64,000 bases of DNA. Source: Chryseobacterium glaciei. GTDB lineage: Bacteria > Bacteroidota > Bacteroidia > Flavobacteriales > Weeksellaceae. Shown here in pieces: positions 44,003-53,771 of the stretch; positions within the stretch are counted from its first letter, which is position 1; each line of letters starts with the position of its first letter. The stretch lies in contig NZ_CP015199.1 of the NCBI RefSeq assembly GCF_001648155.1, positions 4,659,001 through 4,723,000 on the forward strand. The letters are read 5' to 3'. The notes under the pieces are model-generated. The model had not been told where the DNA came from and did no database searches. It saw only the letters and a program-made list of their open reading frames with translations. The translations under genes were made by a program, and so were the position numbers.

Positions 44003-47000
44003 TTATATTTTATATTTCAAATTAATCATCAAATGATGGATAGTTGTACTTTTTCCGTGAAATGTCATTGCGATTTTAATTGCAGATGCTTTATAATTCA
44101 AATTGTCAGTTAAATCTTTGGTTTTGGAGGAATCAATTTCAAAATCTGTTGGATAATTTAATTTTGGTAATGTCTCTTTCAAATACTTTTTCCATTTATT
44201 TTCAAAATTAGATGATAATCCTAAATCATAAATAAGTACTAAAAGATTCTCTTTTTGATGATGGTAATTAAATATTTTCTTAAGATGTGACTGTGTAGTT
44301 CTTACATCTCGATATATAAATGCTTCACATACTAATATTGTTTCACTATTACTGTTCTGAATTAAAATATCTCTTTCTCCCGGATGTAATCCTCTTCCTG
44401 AAAATGCTCCTCGTGTTTGGTCTTTGACAATCCAGCCAAACACACTAAATCTGGACTCTAAACAAATTTGTACTAAATCATTATATTTATCTTCATTCTT
44501 AATCTCATCAATTGATAATATTTTATCTAAAGCTTTGTTTGTAGCTATTGCAAACTCCTTGGCAATAAAATTTCCTATATCAATCTGTCCATTTAATTTT
44601 TCTGGAAAAATTTTAATTAGCGTTTGCGGTTTTTTGGAGAAGATTTCATTATAACTTGCTTTTAAAAGTTCAATATTACTTTTATCATCAACTAAGGAAG
44701 ATAACTCATTTATAAAATCAAGATTACTACCATCAGAGAATTTATGATATTCTTTAACCTTGTTTAAATAATAAATAGCTTCCTGTTGCTTTATATGTTC
44801 CAAAAACAACTCTATTCTCATTTTAGCAACTTCTTCCATCATTTGATAAGGATCTGGCAAACTTAAAAATAGTTGCTCAAATTCAGTAACGTTTTTTAAG
44901 TGATAATAAACAGTCAATTTGTTCACCCACACTTTGTCTATTATGGACTCTATTGATTGTTCAGAAAGATTCTTTCCTGCATCTTCCCATTCTTCTAAAG
45001 ATTCATTTAGTAATTTATTTTTAATAATAATATCATCATTTTTTGTTGCCCAATTAATTTTTGCCGCAAACCGATTAATACATACAGAAGAGCTTTCTTT
45101 GAATTGATTATAAAGCCTATCAAATATTTTATAAGCTTCTTTCGGTTTATCTTCAAAATGAATTAATCCAATAAAAAACTGTTTATAATCATAAGGTTTA
45201 AAACCTCTGACTTCAAATGCGTTCTTTCCAGGTTCTTCCAAATTATTGATTTGCTGTATATCTTTTTGATTGTATGCTAACATTAAACGTACAACAAATG
45301 AAGCCTGTTTGTATTCTATTTCATTGCGTTTAGAAGTGATATTTTTTTCCCAATAATCTAATGCTTCTTCTGTCTGTACAATCAATTCTTTATAATGAGA
45401 CAATTTTGATAATGTCAATTCAATTTCCGGTATCCAACTTTGAGATTTGAAAAAATCAATAAGTTTGGCTTTTTTAATTCTTTCAATTATTTCTTTTTTA
45501 ATTCCTTCTGAGGTAACCCAATCTAGAATTATTAATAAGCGTAATAAATCACTTGTATCTATTAAGATAGTGATTACCTTATTTTTATCACCAAACCAAT
45601 TAATTGCTTGTGCCACTTGAGGTAATAATTCTTCTTCTTTTGAAGCTCTAAACACTTTCTGCTCAAATGATGAGCTTAGAATATCTATTTTTGAAGGTTT
45701 ACCAACTACTGCATATTGCTTTAGTAAATCAAGTATATTTTGCTCAATACTTATTTTGACATCTTTTAGCTTATCATATATTAGAAAATATTCTGCTTTA
45801 TTAGTAGTTATTTTTTTTAGAACTGTAAGTAATACAAACAAATGAGTACGAATTTTACTCGCATTAAACCTATTTTCTTCATCATATTCGTGCTCAGCCT
45901 TTTTTAAGTTAATTCTAGGGGATAGGAATTCTTTTAGCTTTTCTGAATCACTTAATAAAGCTACTGGGTAAACCCAGTCTATAAGATTTAACCTTTCATT
46001 TCTTTCAGCCCAGCTAGGTAAGCTTTCTATAATATTATTTGATTGAAAATCCTTTTTCTGAACAGACTTTTGTTCAATTTTATCTAGGTAAATTTCTTTG
46101 AAAGAGTCAGATAATATTTCTCGAATATCTTCAATATCCTGAATTTGTTTTTCATATTTACTGTAAATGCTACATTTAGAAAGCCAACTTAGACCATCTA
46201 ATACTAAAATTGGAAATTGAATAGTACCATTTAAATATAGAATGGGTTCTTCATAGTTTTTGAATATTTCGATGAGTTCAGAGATTATTTTTGGTAACAA
46301 AAATTCAGATGAAGAATTATATGTATCAAATCCATTGACACGACAATCTTCAATAATTGAAATTAGTAGTTGTTCTTTTTTCTTTTGATATTCTCTAATT
46401 TCATATACATCTTCTTCTCTCCTAACATTTGATAATGATTGGTATTTATCCTTGTTTATTTCTTTGTAAAATTGAAATATTAAAAGTGCAATTTCTTTAT
46501 TTGTATGTTTTTGACTTGAAAGTATAGAATCTAAGCTTAATTTTATACTATCTTCAATTAGTTTAAATTTTATACTTCTATTAATTTCTGCTATTGAACT
46601 TTCTATTTTTAATTTGTCAACTAGACTAAAAGCCAAAGTGGAAAAGTACGGCACTTCCATTAAATATGGAATTATAGTAGGTTTATCCTGAATTAAAAAG
46701 TGGCAGGTTTCCCATAATAAATAAGGCTTACTTAAGCTGTTTTCTAAAAGAGATTTTATTAAAGGATAATGTTCAATTTTTTCCGAATCACTACCTTTTG
46801 TTTTAGAAAAAGGGTTATCACAACAAACAATTGTTTTAATTAAAAATGCTAAATCATTACGAACCTCCTGAATATAGAATAAATTTCCCTGATGTTTTTT
46901 TGAAAGAAAACGCATATGTTCATATAATTCGTAATAATTAGTTGACGGTTTCAGAGCTTCTTCAACTAGGTCTATACCTCCTTGAAAAGCATACCTAGAG

Positions 47001-48049
47001 CCAACACTTTCATCTATAAAACATTTAAAGAACTCGTTTTCTACTCCGACAATATCTTGTTCTTCAAGAATTAATTCTAATGCTGATTTTATAAACCGAT
47101 TTTTAGATTCTTTGGTAATATGTTTGTAAAAATCTGACCAACTATTTTCCCAATAAAGCATCTTTCTCACAAATATTATGACTCTCTCTTTGTCATCAGG
47201 AATTTTATCATCACTTATTAAATCCTCCCAAACAAATCCACCTATCGTATCAGATAGAGTGCCCCAATATGATATTTCACAATCATAGAAATTAATATAA
47301 TATTTGTTATCAATCTCCTTAATAATTCTCTGTTCTTTTAAATCATCAATACTAGGAGCTTTTATAAAATATAATTGATGTGCAGTGTGTATAGCATTAA
47401 AATTTTTCTTTGATAATTCTAAACCTTTACTGTTATATTCCAGTTTGTTTTTTTTCAATTTGTAAAGAAATTCAAACTCATCCCAATTATCCAATAAAAC
47501 TGAATAGTAAATAATATTTCCAACATCTATATCATCTTTTGACTTTTTACTTGTTTTTATCCAATTGGTACTAAGCCATTCTTTATCTAAATTGACATTG
47601 TTCTTTATTTTGTATTGTGCTATAAATTTTTGATATTCTGTTTTATTTGTTGTCTTTGTTTGGTAAGTTTTATATACTTCTCTAACAAAGCGCAATTCCT
47701 CTTTATAGGATTGATTTTTTTCAAAATCATAAATTACTTTTCTAACAGCATCGGGAATATGTATTATTCCTAATATTTCACGAAGCCAAAATTTCTTAAA
47801 TAATGAATCTATATCAATAGAGGTATTGTTTTCAGTATTATATTTTTTAGAGAATTTTTCAACATCCTCTTTTGAGCAATAATTTTTTTGGATTACTGCT
47901 TTAATTAAGATTTTAGCAAAAAAGATTGAAGCATTCCAATATATATCTGCCTGTAGAGCTTTATCATTTTTGTTATGATTTCTATCTATTTCAAAGGGTT
48001 TTATTATATTCTGAATCGCTTCAATTTTTTCCTTGTTTTTATAATACAT
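44003..48049 (-). CDS. Giant helical protein with possible C-terminal nuclease-like motif
   Basis: 1348 residues, last gene of the eight-gene operon, 21 bases after the previous stop. No signal peptide, membrane helix or P-loop seen. Most of it (1-1150) reads as alpha-helical repeat-like sequence rich in Lys, Glu, Ile and Leu. Near 1215-1240 there is GRGLHPGERDILIQN followed by ILVCEAFIYRD. The order G...E-R-D-hhh...hhh-E-A is close to the core of PD-(D/E)xK nucleases, but the usual lysine is missing, so activity is uncertain. No family recognised. The size and place suggest a sensor or scaffold of the system. Very AT-rich, like the whole operon. Confidence 0.8.
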   Translation of the reverse strand: MYYKNKEKIEAIQNIIKPFEIDRNHNKNDKALQADIYWNASIFFAKILIKAVIQKNYCSKEDVEKFSKKYNTENNTSIDIDSLFKKFWLREILGIIHIPDAVRKVIYDFEKNQSYKEELRFVREVYKTYQTKTTNKTEYQKFIAQYKIKNNVNLDKEWLSTNWIKTSKKSKDDIDVGNIIYYSVLLDNWDEFEFLYKLKKNKLEYNSKGLELSKKNFNAIHTAHQLYFIKAPSIDDLKEQRIIKEIDNKYYINFYDCEISYWGTLSDTIGGFVWEDLISDDKIPDDKERVIIFVRKMLYWENSWSDFYKHITKESKNRFIKSALELILEEQDIVGVENEFFKCFIDESVGSRYAFQGGIDLVEEALKPSTNYYELYEHMRFLSKKHQGNLFYIQEVRNDLAFLIKTIVCCDNPFSKTKGSDSEKIEHYPLIKSLLENSLSKPYLLWETCHFLIQDKPTIIPYLMEVPYFSTLAFSLVDKLKIESSIAEINRSIKFKLIEDSIKLSLDSILSSQKHTNKEIALLIFQFYKEINKDKYQSLSNVRREEDVYEIREYQKKKEQLLISIIEDCRVNGFDTYNSSSEFLLPKIISELIEIFKNYEEPILYLNGTIQFPILVLDGLSWLSKCSIYSKYEKQIQDIEDIREILSDSFKEIYLDKIEQKSVQKKDFQSNNIIESLPSWAERNERLNLIDWVYPVALLSDSEKLKEFLSPRINLKKAEHEYDEENRFNASKIRTHLFVLLTVLKKITTNKAEYFLIYDKLKDVKISIEQNILDLLKQYAVVGKPSKIDILSSSFEQKVFRASKEEELLPQVAQAINWFGDKNKVITILIDTSDLLRLLIILDWVTSEGIKKEIIERIKKAKLIDFFKSQSWIPEIELTLSKLSHYKELIVQTEEALDYWEKNITSKRNEIEYKQASFVVRLMLAYNQKDIQQINNLEEPGKNAFEVRGFKPYDYKQFFIGLIHFEDKPKEAYKIFDRLYNQFKESSSVCINRFAAKINWATKNDDIIIKNKLLNESLEEWEDAGKNLSEQSIESIIDKVWVNKLTVYYHLKNVTEFEQLFLSLPDPYQMMEEVAKMRIELFLEHIKQQEAIYYLNKVKEYHKFSDGSNLDFINELSSLVDDKSNIELLKASYNEIFSKKPQTLIKIFPEKLNGQIDIGNFIAKEFAIATNKALDKILSIDEIKNEDKYNDLVQICLESRFSVFGWIVKDQTRGAFSGRGLHPGERDILIQNSNSETILVCEAFIYRDVRTTQSHLKKIFNYHHQKENLLVLIYDLGLSSNFENKWKKYLKETLPKLNYPTDFEIDSSKTKDLTDNLNYKASAIKIAMTFHGKSTTIHHLMINLKYKI

Positions 48050-48070
48050 TCTTCTAACTATTAAAAATTT

Positions 48071-49822
48071 CTATTTATTCAACAGACCATAGGTTTTTTC
48101 CATAAATTCTTTTGGAACTTCTCTTAATTTTTTCAAATCAATTTTGTTGTCAAGATAATGTCCGAAAGGTATAAATGAATTTTTTGAAGCTTGTATAACA
48201 TCTTCTTCGCTCCTGTATTTTTTACCCTTAGCAGTGAAGTTGATATAATCATTACCATATTCATTCAATACTTCTTCTAATGATAATTTACGAGAAGCAA
48301 AAACTTCTTTATGAAATATCAATGTATCTATATCAATAAGGGTTAAAGGTTTTATATTGGAAGTATAGAATCCTTCTTTTCCCAATTTATTTAATTCTTC
48401 CTGAAACCAAAAATTAACCCACTTATTTAGTCCTGCGGTATCGAATATTCTATAGTGTAAAACCAATATAGGATATACAATTAAATTTTTAGTATTATAA
48501 TTAGAATCAAACTCTAGTTTTTTAGAAAGTATTTTTCGTATATTATTAATAATCTGTAAGACGGCTTTTGGTTTACCTTCTTCATTTTTGTATAGTTTAA
48601 TAGACATCTCTTTCTCTATTTTACTAAAATCAGATGATTGTTTAGCGATAGCATTTATTAAAATGTCCTTGGATTCAAATAAAAATATTTTCTTTCCATT
48701 TCGAACATAATAATCAGGTGCACCATCATATTGTGCATCCAGTTCATCTCCATTTTTTTGAAAATATCTGTTACCAAAATATTCTTTTAAAATTTTATGC
48801 AGAATATATTTCTCAGAAAAATCATAGGTTTTTAATCCATATAAATCTTTTGCTTTTTTCTCCTTAGCAAGTCTGTCATTGATATGTTTAAATTTAAAAT
48901 ACAAACCATTACCAATTAACTCAAGTACAAACAATGGAAAGATTAATCTAAAAGTTTTTTCATCAAACCTGTACATTGGAGATGATCGTATATTTTTGAA
49001 ATCAAAATCTTTAAGTAATTCAGATTCTTTAATTGAAAATTTATTAAGAAAAGAGATGCTTGATTCTTTACCGTCATTTTGAGTGATATCGATATCGATA
49101 TGAGACTCTTTTTCTTTTTTCAGCACAGCAATCTGTATGGGTAATAATCTTTTTATGTATTCCTGATAGTTGGAAATATCATATTCTTTGTAAAATTCTT
49201 TTAGTAATTCTCTAGTGTCATTTCTTGATTCTAAGAATTCGAAAAATGATATTGCTCTAAGTACCTGAGTTGTAAAAACTTTTTTGATATCATAATTTAC
49301 TAAATCCGAATTGTTTAAGAATAATCCTATGCAATAAGCTGTTGCATATTTAGAACGATCTCCTTTCAAATATTTTAAGCTATCATTTAAAATAAGTGTT
49401 CTGTCAGTAGTATTGAATTTATTGAACAACAAATAAGCTTTAAAAACACGTATCTCAATTTCCTGATTTGTATAATTTTTAGTTATTTCATACTCTTTAT
49501 CGAAAGCATTTTCAAAGAAAGACAAGCTACTTGCCACATAAGGAAAAGAATAACTTTCTATTTCCCATTTCGTTTGTTTTATAAATTGATCTAAACCTGA
49601 AAGTACTTTATTGAAAAACTCCTGATTTTCTTGAGAAAAGTACATCTTTAAAAACTCTAAAGGATTTTCGTATTTAGAATTTTGTGAGAATCCTAGAAGA
49701 AAAGTGCCAAACTTTAATAAGAGATCTTTATCAATACCATCAAGATATTCATTTATTGATTTTGGTTCCTCATCAGGAAAGATGTCATTAAATGTTATTA
49801 CTATTTTTCCTGTCAGTTTCAT
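48071..49822 (-). CDS. PD-(D/E)xK nuclease-like protein
   Basis: 583 residues. N-terminal half is helical with no motif I recognise. Near residues 365-386 the sequence GAPDYYVRNGKKIFLFESKD fits the PD-(D/E)xK core: P-D, a hydrophobic strand, then E-S-K. Upstream, YFGNRYFQKNGDELDAQYDG could provide the first helix and metal-site acid. The domain is common in restriction and anti-phage nucleases. The gene lies 47 bases after the HNH_2 gene and 21 before the giant protein, with which it probably works. No ATPase or DNA-recognition motif seen. Family unassigned. Confidence 0.75.
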   Translation of the reverse strand: MKLTGKIVITFNDIFPDEEPKSINEYLDGIDKDLLLKFGTFLLGFSQNSKYENPLEFLKMYFSQENQEFFNKVLSGLDQFIKQTKWEIESYSFPYVASSLSFFENAFDKEYEITKNYTNQEIEIRVFKAYLLFNKFNTTDRTLILNDSLKYLKGDRSKYATAYCIGLFLNNSDLVNYDIKKVFTTQVLRAISFFEFLESRNDTRELLKEFYKEYDISNYQEYIKRLLPIQIAVLKKEKESHIDIDITQNDGKESSISFLNKFSIKESELLKDFDFKNIRSSPMYRFDEKTFRLIFPLFVLELIGNGLYFKFKHINDRLAKEKKAKDLYGLKTYDFSEKYILHKILKEYFGNRYFQKNGDELDAQYDGAPDYYVRNGKKIFLFESKDILINAIAKQSSDFSKIEKEMSIKLYKNEEGKPKAVLQIINNIRKILSKKLEFDSNYNTKNLIVYPILVLHYRIFDTAGLNKWVNFWFQEELNKLGKEGFYTSNIKPLTLIDIDTLIFHKEVFASRKLSLEEVLNEYGNDYINFTAKGKKYRSEEDVIQASKNSFIPFGHYLDNKIDLKKLREVPKEFMEKTYGLLNK

Positions 49823-49869
49823 GATTCTTTTTGAATGATATTGATTAATGATTTTAATCGGGTTATTTT

Positions 49870-50667
49870 TTACTTAATAAAAACTTTTTCTCTATGAAAT
49901 TTAAGTGCAACTGTACTTATCTCATAATTTAAAGGAAGTGAAATCGTTTTTCCAGAAATCTCACTCAACCAATTTTGAGTTTGTAAACTCAATTCATCTA
50001 ATTTCGGAGTAATGATTACTTGATACTTTTCATCAATTGAAAAATAGCCCTTGTCAAATAAACTATCATATAAAGTAGAAAGGCAAAGACCATTATGAGG
50101 CGATAATCTTGTATCAATTTTACTTGCCCATGGAATAATATGACTTGCCACTAATAAATCATTTTCAATAATTCCTGTTAAACAACATTTATAGTCAAAA
50201 TTCTCTAATACCTTTTTTCGGAAAGCGGATTGCTTGATTCTTACTTGTATTTCTCTTTTGGCATTTTCTATTGCATAATCGTTAGTGCTTTCTATATTTA
50301 AAATTAGGGGCTCAACCTTAAAAGGAATAGGATTACTGTATCTGTGAGAAATATTTAGCTTTACACCTGTATTACTTAATGAAATATGATGATTGATAAT
50401 ATTCCCAATCCACCTTCGTCTTCCTTCACTTTTAGCAAAATTGTTTTCAAGTAAAAGATGTTTTAATTCTTCAAAAGGAATTATGTAAAAATCAGTTTCA
50501 AGATTATCATTGCCATAAATTATAATATTAAAATTATCATTTGTCAACTTTCTGTAATTGTTAATTCTTCCTTCTGATAAATCAAGCCAATAATTAGTCT
50601 TCGCATCTGCTTTTCTTACATAGTTATTTATGGAAAGCTTATTTCTATTTTCTTTTACCCAATTCAT
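49870..50667 (-). CDS. HNH endonuclease (HNH_2 type)
   Basis: 265 residues from ATG at 50667; a TTG two codons upstream is less likely. The N-terminal ~140 residues are an unassigned recognition-like domain (IIYGNDNLETDFYIIPF, RRRWIGNIINHHIS). The C-terminal HNH_2 domain covers about 150-215: CCLTGIIENDLLVASHIIPW, then LSPHNGLCLSTLYDSLFDKG with the catalytic histidines and asparagine. This domain is found in restriction endonucleases and defence nucleases. Two bases separate it from the upstream PtuB-like gene. Confidence 0.85.
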   Translation of the reverse strand: MNWVKENRNKLSINNYVRKADAKTNYWLDLSEGRINNYRKLTNDNFNIIIYGNDNLETDFYIIPFEELKHLLLENNFAKSEGRRRWIGNIINHHISLSNTGVKLNISHRYSNPIPFKVEPLILNIESTNDYAIENAKREIQVRIKQSAFRKKVLENFDYKCCLTGIIENDLLVASHIIPWASKIDTRLSPHNGLCLSTLYDSLFDKGYFSIDEKYQVIITPKLDELSLQTQNWLSEISGKTISLPLNYEISTVALKFHREKVFIK

Positions 50668-50669
50668 AA

Positions 50670-51563
50670 TCAAATAGTAATACCAAAGTTTACTCTTAAA
50701 AACTCGCCTACGACTTGTCTTGCCATACCAACATACTCTTCTTTTGGATTCAAAAACTTTTTTAAACCTTCCATTTCTCTTTTTAAGATTCGTTCAAAAT
50801 AAAATTTCTTTGTTGTGTCTGGAGATCCAATAATATCATTATAATTTTCAGTGGCTTCTTTTACTCTTTGTATTTGTGCCTGCATTTCAATAAGTTTCTT
50901 TTCCCGAGATTGGACAAGATACATTCTCTGTAAAACATAAACATCTATTGATTTTTCAGCCATGACACTTTTGTTTCCACCTGCATCTTTTTTAGGGCGA
51001 ATGACACCTTCATCACCATATTCTAAATGATCTTCCGGATTATCAATACATGGATTTAGTAGAAGCCGATGTGGTTCTTCATCTGCAATTCCATTAACAT
51101 TATCATGCTTACGTACATATTTTGTCAAATCTGACAGAGGGAATTGGTTCATTTTCCCCATTGTCTTTTTGGTTCCTATCCCGTACAAAGAATGAGATAG
51201 CTTTTGATTACAGTTTCTGCAAGACAACAACAAATTATGCCAATCCGCAGCCAGCCAATAATAACCCGGTTTTTTATGGGGTGATGCTTCTTCAATTTCT
51301 CCTTTAGGACGAAAATGCTCAACATCGCCAGAATAAACATGTAAAAATGTACTTTCGCAGTATGCACATTTCCCTTTGAACAAATTTATTAGAGCTTGTT
51401 TTACTTCAGAATCTGAATATATTTTAAAGTCGAAATTAGTCGTTCCATCAAAAGTAGGAGAAGTATAATGTTCAATCGCTCTTTCGGTTTCTGTTTTACC
51501 TGCTTTATTTTTTTTATCTAATGCAGATGGCTTTGACACTTGAGATCTATCAACTTTTATCAT
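50670..51563 (-). CDS. Stand-alone HNH nuclease (PtuB/TIGR02646-like)
   Basis: 297 residues. HNH domain at about 63-120: GKCAYCES (Cys66, Cys69), the EHFRPKG segment (His83), the WLAADWHNLLLSCRNCN region with Cys115 and Cys118. The two CxxC pairs hold structural zinc and EHF supplies the catalytic histidine. This signature is shared by HNH partners of AAA ATPases in Septu (PtuB) and in retron-Ec78-like systems. The next gene upstream (51570) encodes an AAA ATPase fused to the same HNH type, six bases away, which supports such a pairing. A C-terminal helical tail (LKREMEGLKKFLN) follows the HNH. Confidence 0.85.
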   Translation of the reverse strand: MIKVDRSQVSKPSALDKKNKAGKTETERAIEHYTSPTFDGTTNFDFKIYSDSEVKQALINLFKGKCAYCESTFLHVYSGDVEHFRPKGEIEEASPHKKPGYYWLAADWHNLLLSCRNCNQKLSHSLYGIGTKKTMGKMNQFPLSDLTKYVRKHDNVNGIADEEPHRLLLNPCIDNPEDHLEYGDEGVIRPKKDAGGNKSVMAEKSIDVYVLQRMYLVQSREKKLIEMQAQIQRVKEATENYNDIIGSPDTTKKFYFERILKREMEGLKKFLNPKEEYVGMARQVVGEFLRVNFGITI

Positions 51564-51569
51564 AATGAT

Positions 51570-53771
51570 CTATTTTTTAGTGTCTAAAGTTTTCCATATA
51601 CTTTCAACCCTTTTCAAAGCCTCTGCCTTCAATTCCTCTTTGATTTTTGGTCCATCTTCTCTCGTTCTGCGAGCTAGTAATTCATCAATTACATAATAGG
51701 TAAGTTCTTCACGTTCTGTATCTCCTAAATGTTTAATCCGAGGAATAATCTGGCTTAGGTCCAAAAGACGATTCTTTTGTTCTTCAGTTCTATCATTTTC
51801 TTCCAAAGCAAGAATTAAATAATATTCATCAAAAAGCCTTTCTGTTTCAGGGTCTATTGTACTTTTCAATCCAAAAAAATCGGAAGTCAATATCTGATCT
51901 ACTCGTAGTTCGCTTGGGTCTGGCAACTCCGTCAACGCTATTACTTCATTTTCTTGATTTTTAGTAAGAACAACAGTTTCTCCTGCTCTTAATCCTCTCA
52001 GACAAAGTGGTTCATGTGTTGTTACTACAAAACGAATTTTAGGAAAAGCTTTTCTTAAACGTGTAACGACTTCCATTCGCCAACGTGGATGCAAATGAGT
52101 ACCTATTTCATCAATAAGCACCATTCCTTCTGCCAAATCAAATGTTACGTTTTCTCCGGCTAACGTAGCCATGATATCAACCGCCAAATAGAAGATTGAT
52201 CTATAACCATCACTAAGTTCATCAATGGAAAAAACATCACCATTCCTTTTTATTATTGGTTGATTTTTTATAATGCTTATAGTGTCATCATTTTCAAGAA
52301 GCATTAAATCTTTTAGCGATATTGCTACGCGATCAAAAGCGTCTTTATCTTTCTTGAATAATTTGACTAGCCAAGTGTCAGCATCTATTAAGGAAAAAGT
52401 ATAATCAAATAGGTTTTTGGCTTTAGCTCCATAAAAATCTCCTTTTTCAGGCTGAATTTTTCCTTCTTTAGGATTTAAGCGTATGGAGTTATAGGCTACA
52501 ATGTTAACAATAGGTTGGTGTAATGTAGTCTTAATTTCTGTTTTATTAAAAGTTACCTCTATAGGTCGTATTGCTCCTACAAGATGTATTCGAATAAATC
52601 CATTTCTTGCTCCATGTTTTAAAAGATCTCTACCTTTTAACTCTAAACTTTTTATATATTCATCTCCTGTTAAACCAATTACAAAAGCTTTCAATAGTGA
52701 ACTTTTTCCAACACCATTTTCGCCAAGAAATAATAACCAGGGTTCATTTCCAATAAGAGAATCAGAATTATGATTAAATTCTAATTCTAAAGAAGAGAAG
52801 CACTTAAAGTTTTTCAATTCTATTTTCTCAACATATATATGCTTTATTGAACTTATAGATTGTTCAATATTATCTTTTTCAGTTTCTTTAAAATTTTCTG
52901 CTTTAGAGTATAAAAAATCTTGTGCTAATGTATTTACTGGAGTTTTTGTTTCTTTCCCATCAATAGTGGATAAATATTCTTGTATTTCAGGCCTATTTCC
53001 CAACCATTTAGAGAGCATGAATCGTTGTATTCCTAAATAAGGTTCTCCAGAATGAATCGTATATTTATATTGCCAAGCATCATATAACTTTTTAATATCG
53101 TCTCGATTTGACTCTTTTTTCCTCAATAGTTTCAAAAGTAACTCCCATTCTCCATATAGTTCTTTTAAAGCTTCTAGTCTTGAATTGACCAACTCAGAAC
53201 GATCAAGCTTTAGTATTTCTATAGTAGTAATGCCTTTCGAAGAAATTGCTTCAATTCCTCCTTGCTCATTAAAAATTAAATGTTCTTCAGGTTTATCTAT
53301 GCACGGATCTATTAAGAGAGCCTTTTCATTATCTACAACTTCCTTGTAAGGTGTATTTAATGGTATTCTCTTTCCCTCAACTGGAAACCATGTTGATTTA
53401 TATTGATTACAGTGAGAACAACTTAAATAAATGTTATTCCAATTATAGGCTAGCCACCAATAATGATCTGTTGAGAATTCCTTGTCCAATCCTCTGGCTC
53501 CTCCTTTAGGACGGAAATGATCATATTCAGATTGAGTTCTATTGAATGATATAGGTGATTCACAATAAGCACATTTGCCTTTAAATACTTCTCGTAGTGC
53601 TTCAAGGAATTTATCTCTTAATTCTTTTTCAAAGGGTTGTGAGTATTTTTGCTGAGATCTGCTCTCTTTTGATTTTAAATAGAACTCTTCCAGTCTTTTT
53701 TTTGCTATTTCGACCTCCTTTGAATAAAAGACTTTTGGCACAGGAATGATATTTCTTTCTACGTAAATCAT
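51570..53771 (-). CDS. HNH domain fused to AAA ATPase (PtuA-like)
   Basis: 733 residues. N-terminal HNH (about 65-125): GKCAYCES (Cys67, Cys70), YDHFRPKG (His85), WNNIYLSCSHCNQ (Cys118, Cys121). A linker follows, then an AAA_15/23-type ABC-like ATPase: FKCFSSLELEF, Walker A LGENGVGKSSLLKAF (about 348), signature-like SDGYRSIFYLAV, Walker B MVLIDEIGTHLHPRW (about 549) and the FVVTTHEPLCLRGL switch. In Septu the ATPase PtuA and nuclease PtuB are separate; here the ATPase carries its own HNH and a second HNH protein is encoded next door. Start overlaps the NurA-like stop by four bases. Confidence 0.9.
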   Translation of the reverse strand: MIYVERNIIPVPKVFYSKEVEIAKKRLEEFYLKSKESRSQQKYSQPFEKELRDKFLEALREVFKGKCAYCESPISFNRTQSEYDHFRPKGGARGLDKEFSTDHYWWLAYNWNNIYLSCSHCNQYKSTWFPVEGKRIPLNTPYKEVVDNEKALLIDPCIDKPEEHLIFNEQGGIEAISSKGITTIEILKLDRSELVNSRLEALKELYGEWELLLKLLRKKESNRDDIKKLYDAWQYKYTIHSGEPYLGIQRFMLSKWLGNRPEIQEYLSTIDGKETKTPVNTLAQDFLYSKAENFKETEKDNIEQSISSIKHIYVEKIELKNFKCFSSLELEFNHNSDSLIGNEPWLLFLGENGVGKSSLLKAFVIGLTGDEYIKSLELKGRDLLKHGARNGFIRIHLVGAIRPIEVTFNKTEIKTTLHQPIVNIVAYNSIRLNPKEGKIQPEKGDFYGAKAKNLFDYTFSLIDADTWLVKLFKKDKDAFDRVAISLKDLMLLENDDTISIIKNQPIIKRNGDVFSIDELSDGYRSIFYLAVDIMATLAGENVTFDLAEGMVLIDEIGTHLHPRWRMEVVTRLRKAFPKIRFVVTTHEPLCLRGLRAGETVVLTKNQENEVIALTELPDPSELRVDQILTSDFFGLKSTIDPETERLFDEYYLILALEENDRTEEQKNRLLDLSQIIPRIKHLGDTEREELTYYVIDELLARRTREDGPKIKEELKAEALKRVESIWKTLDTKK

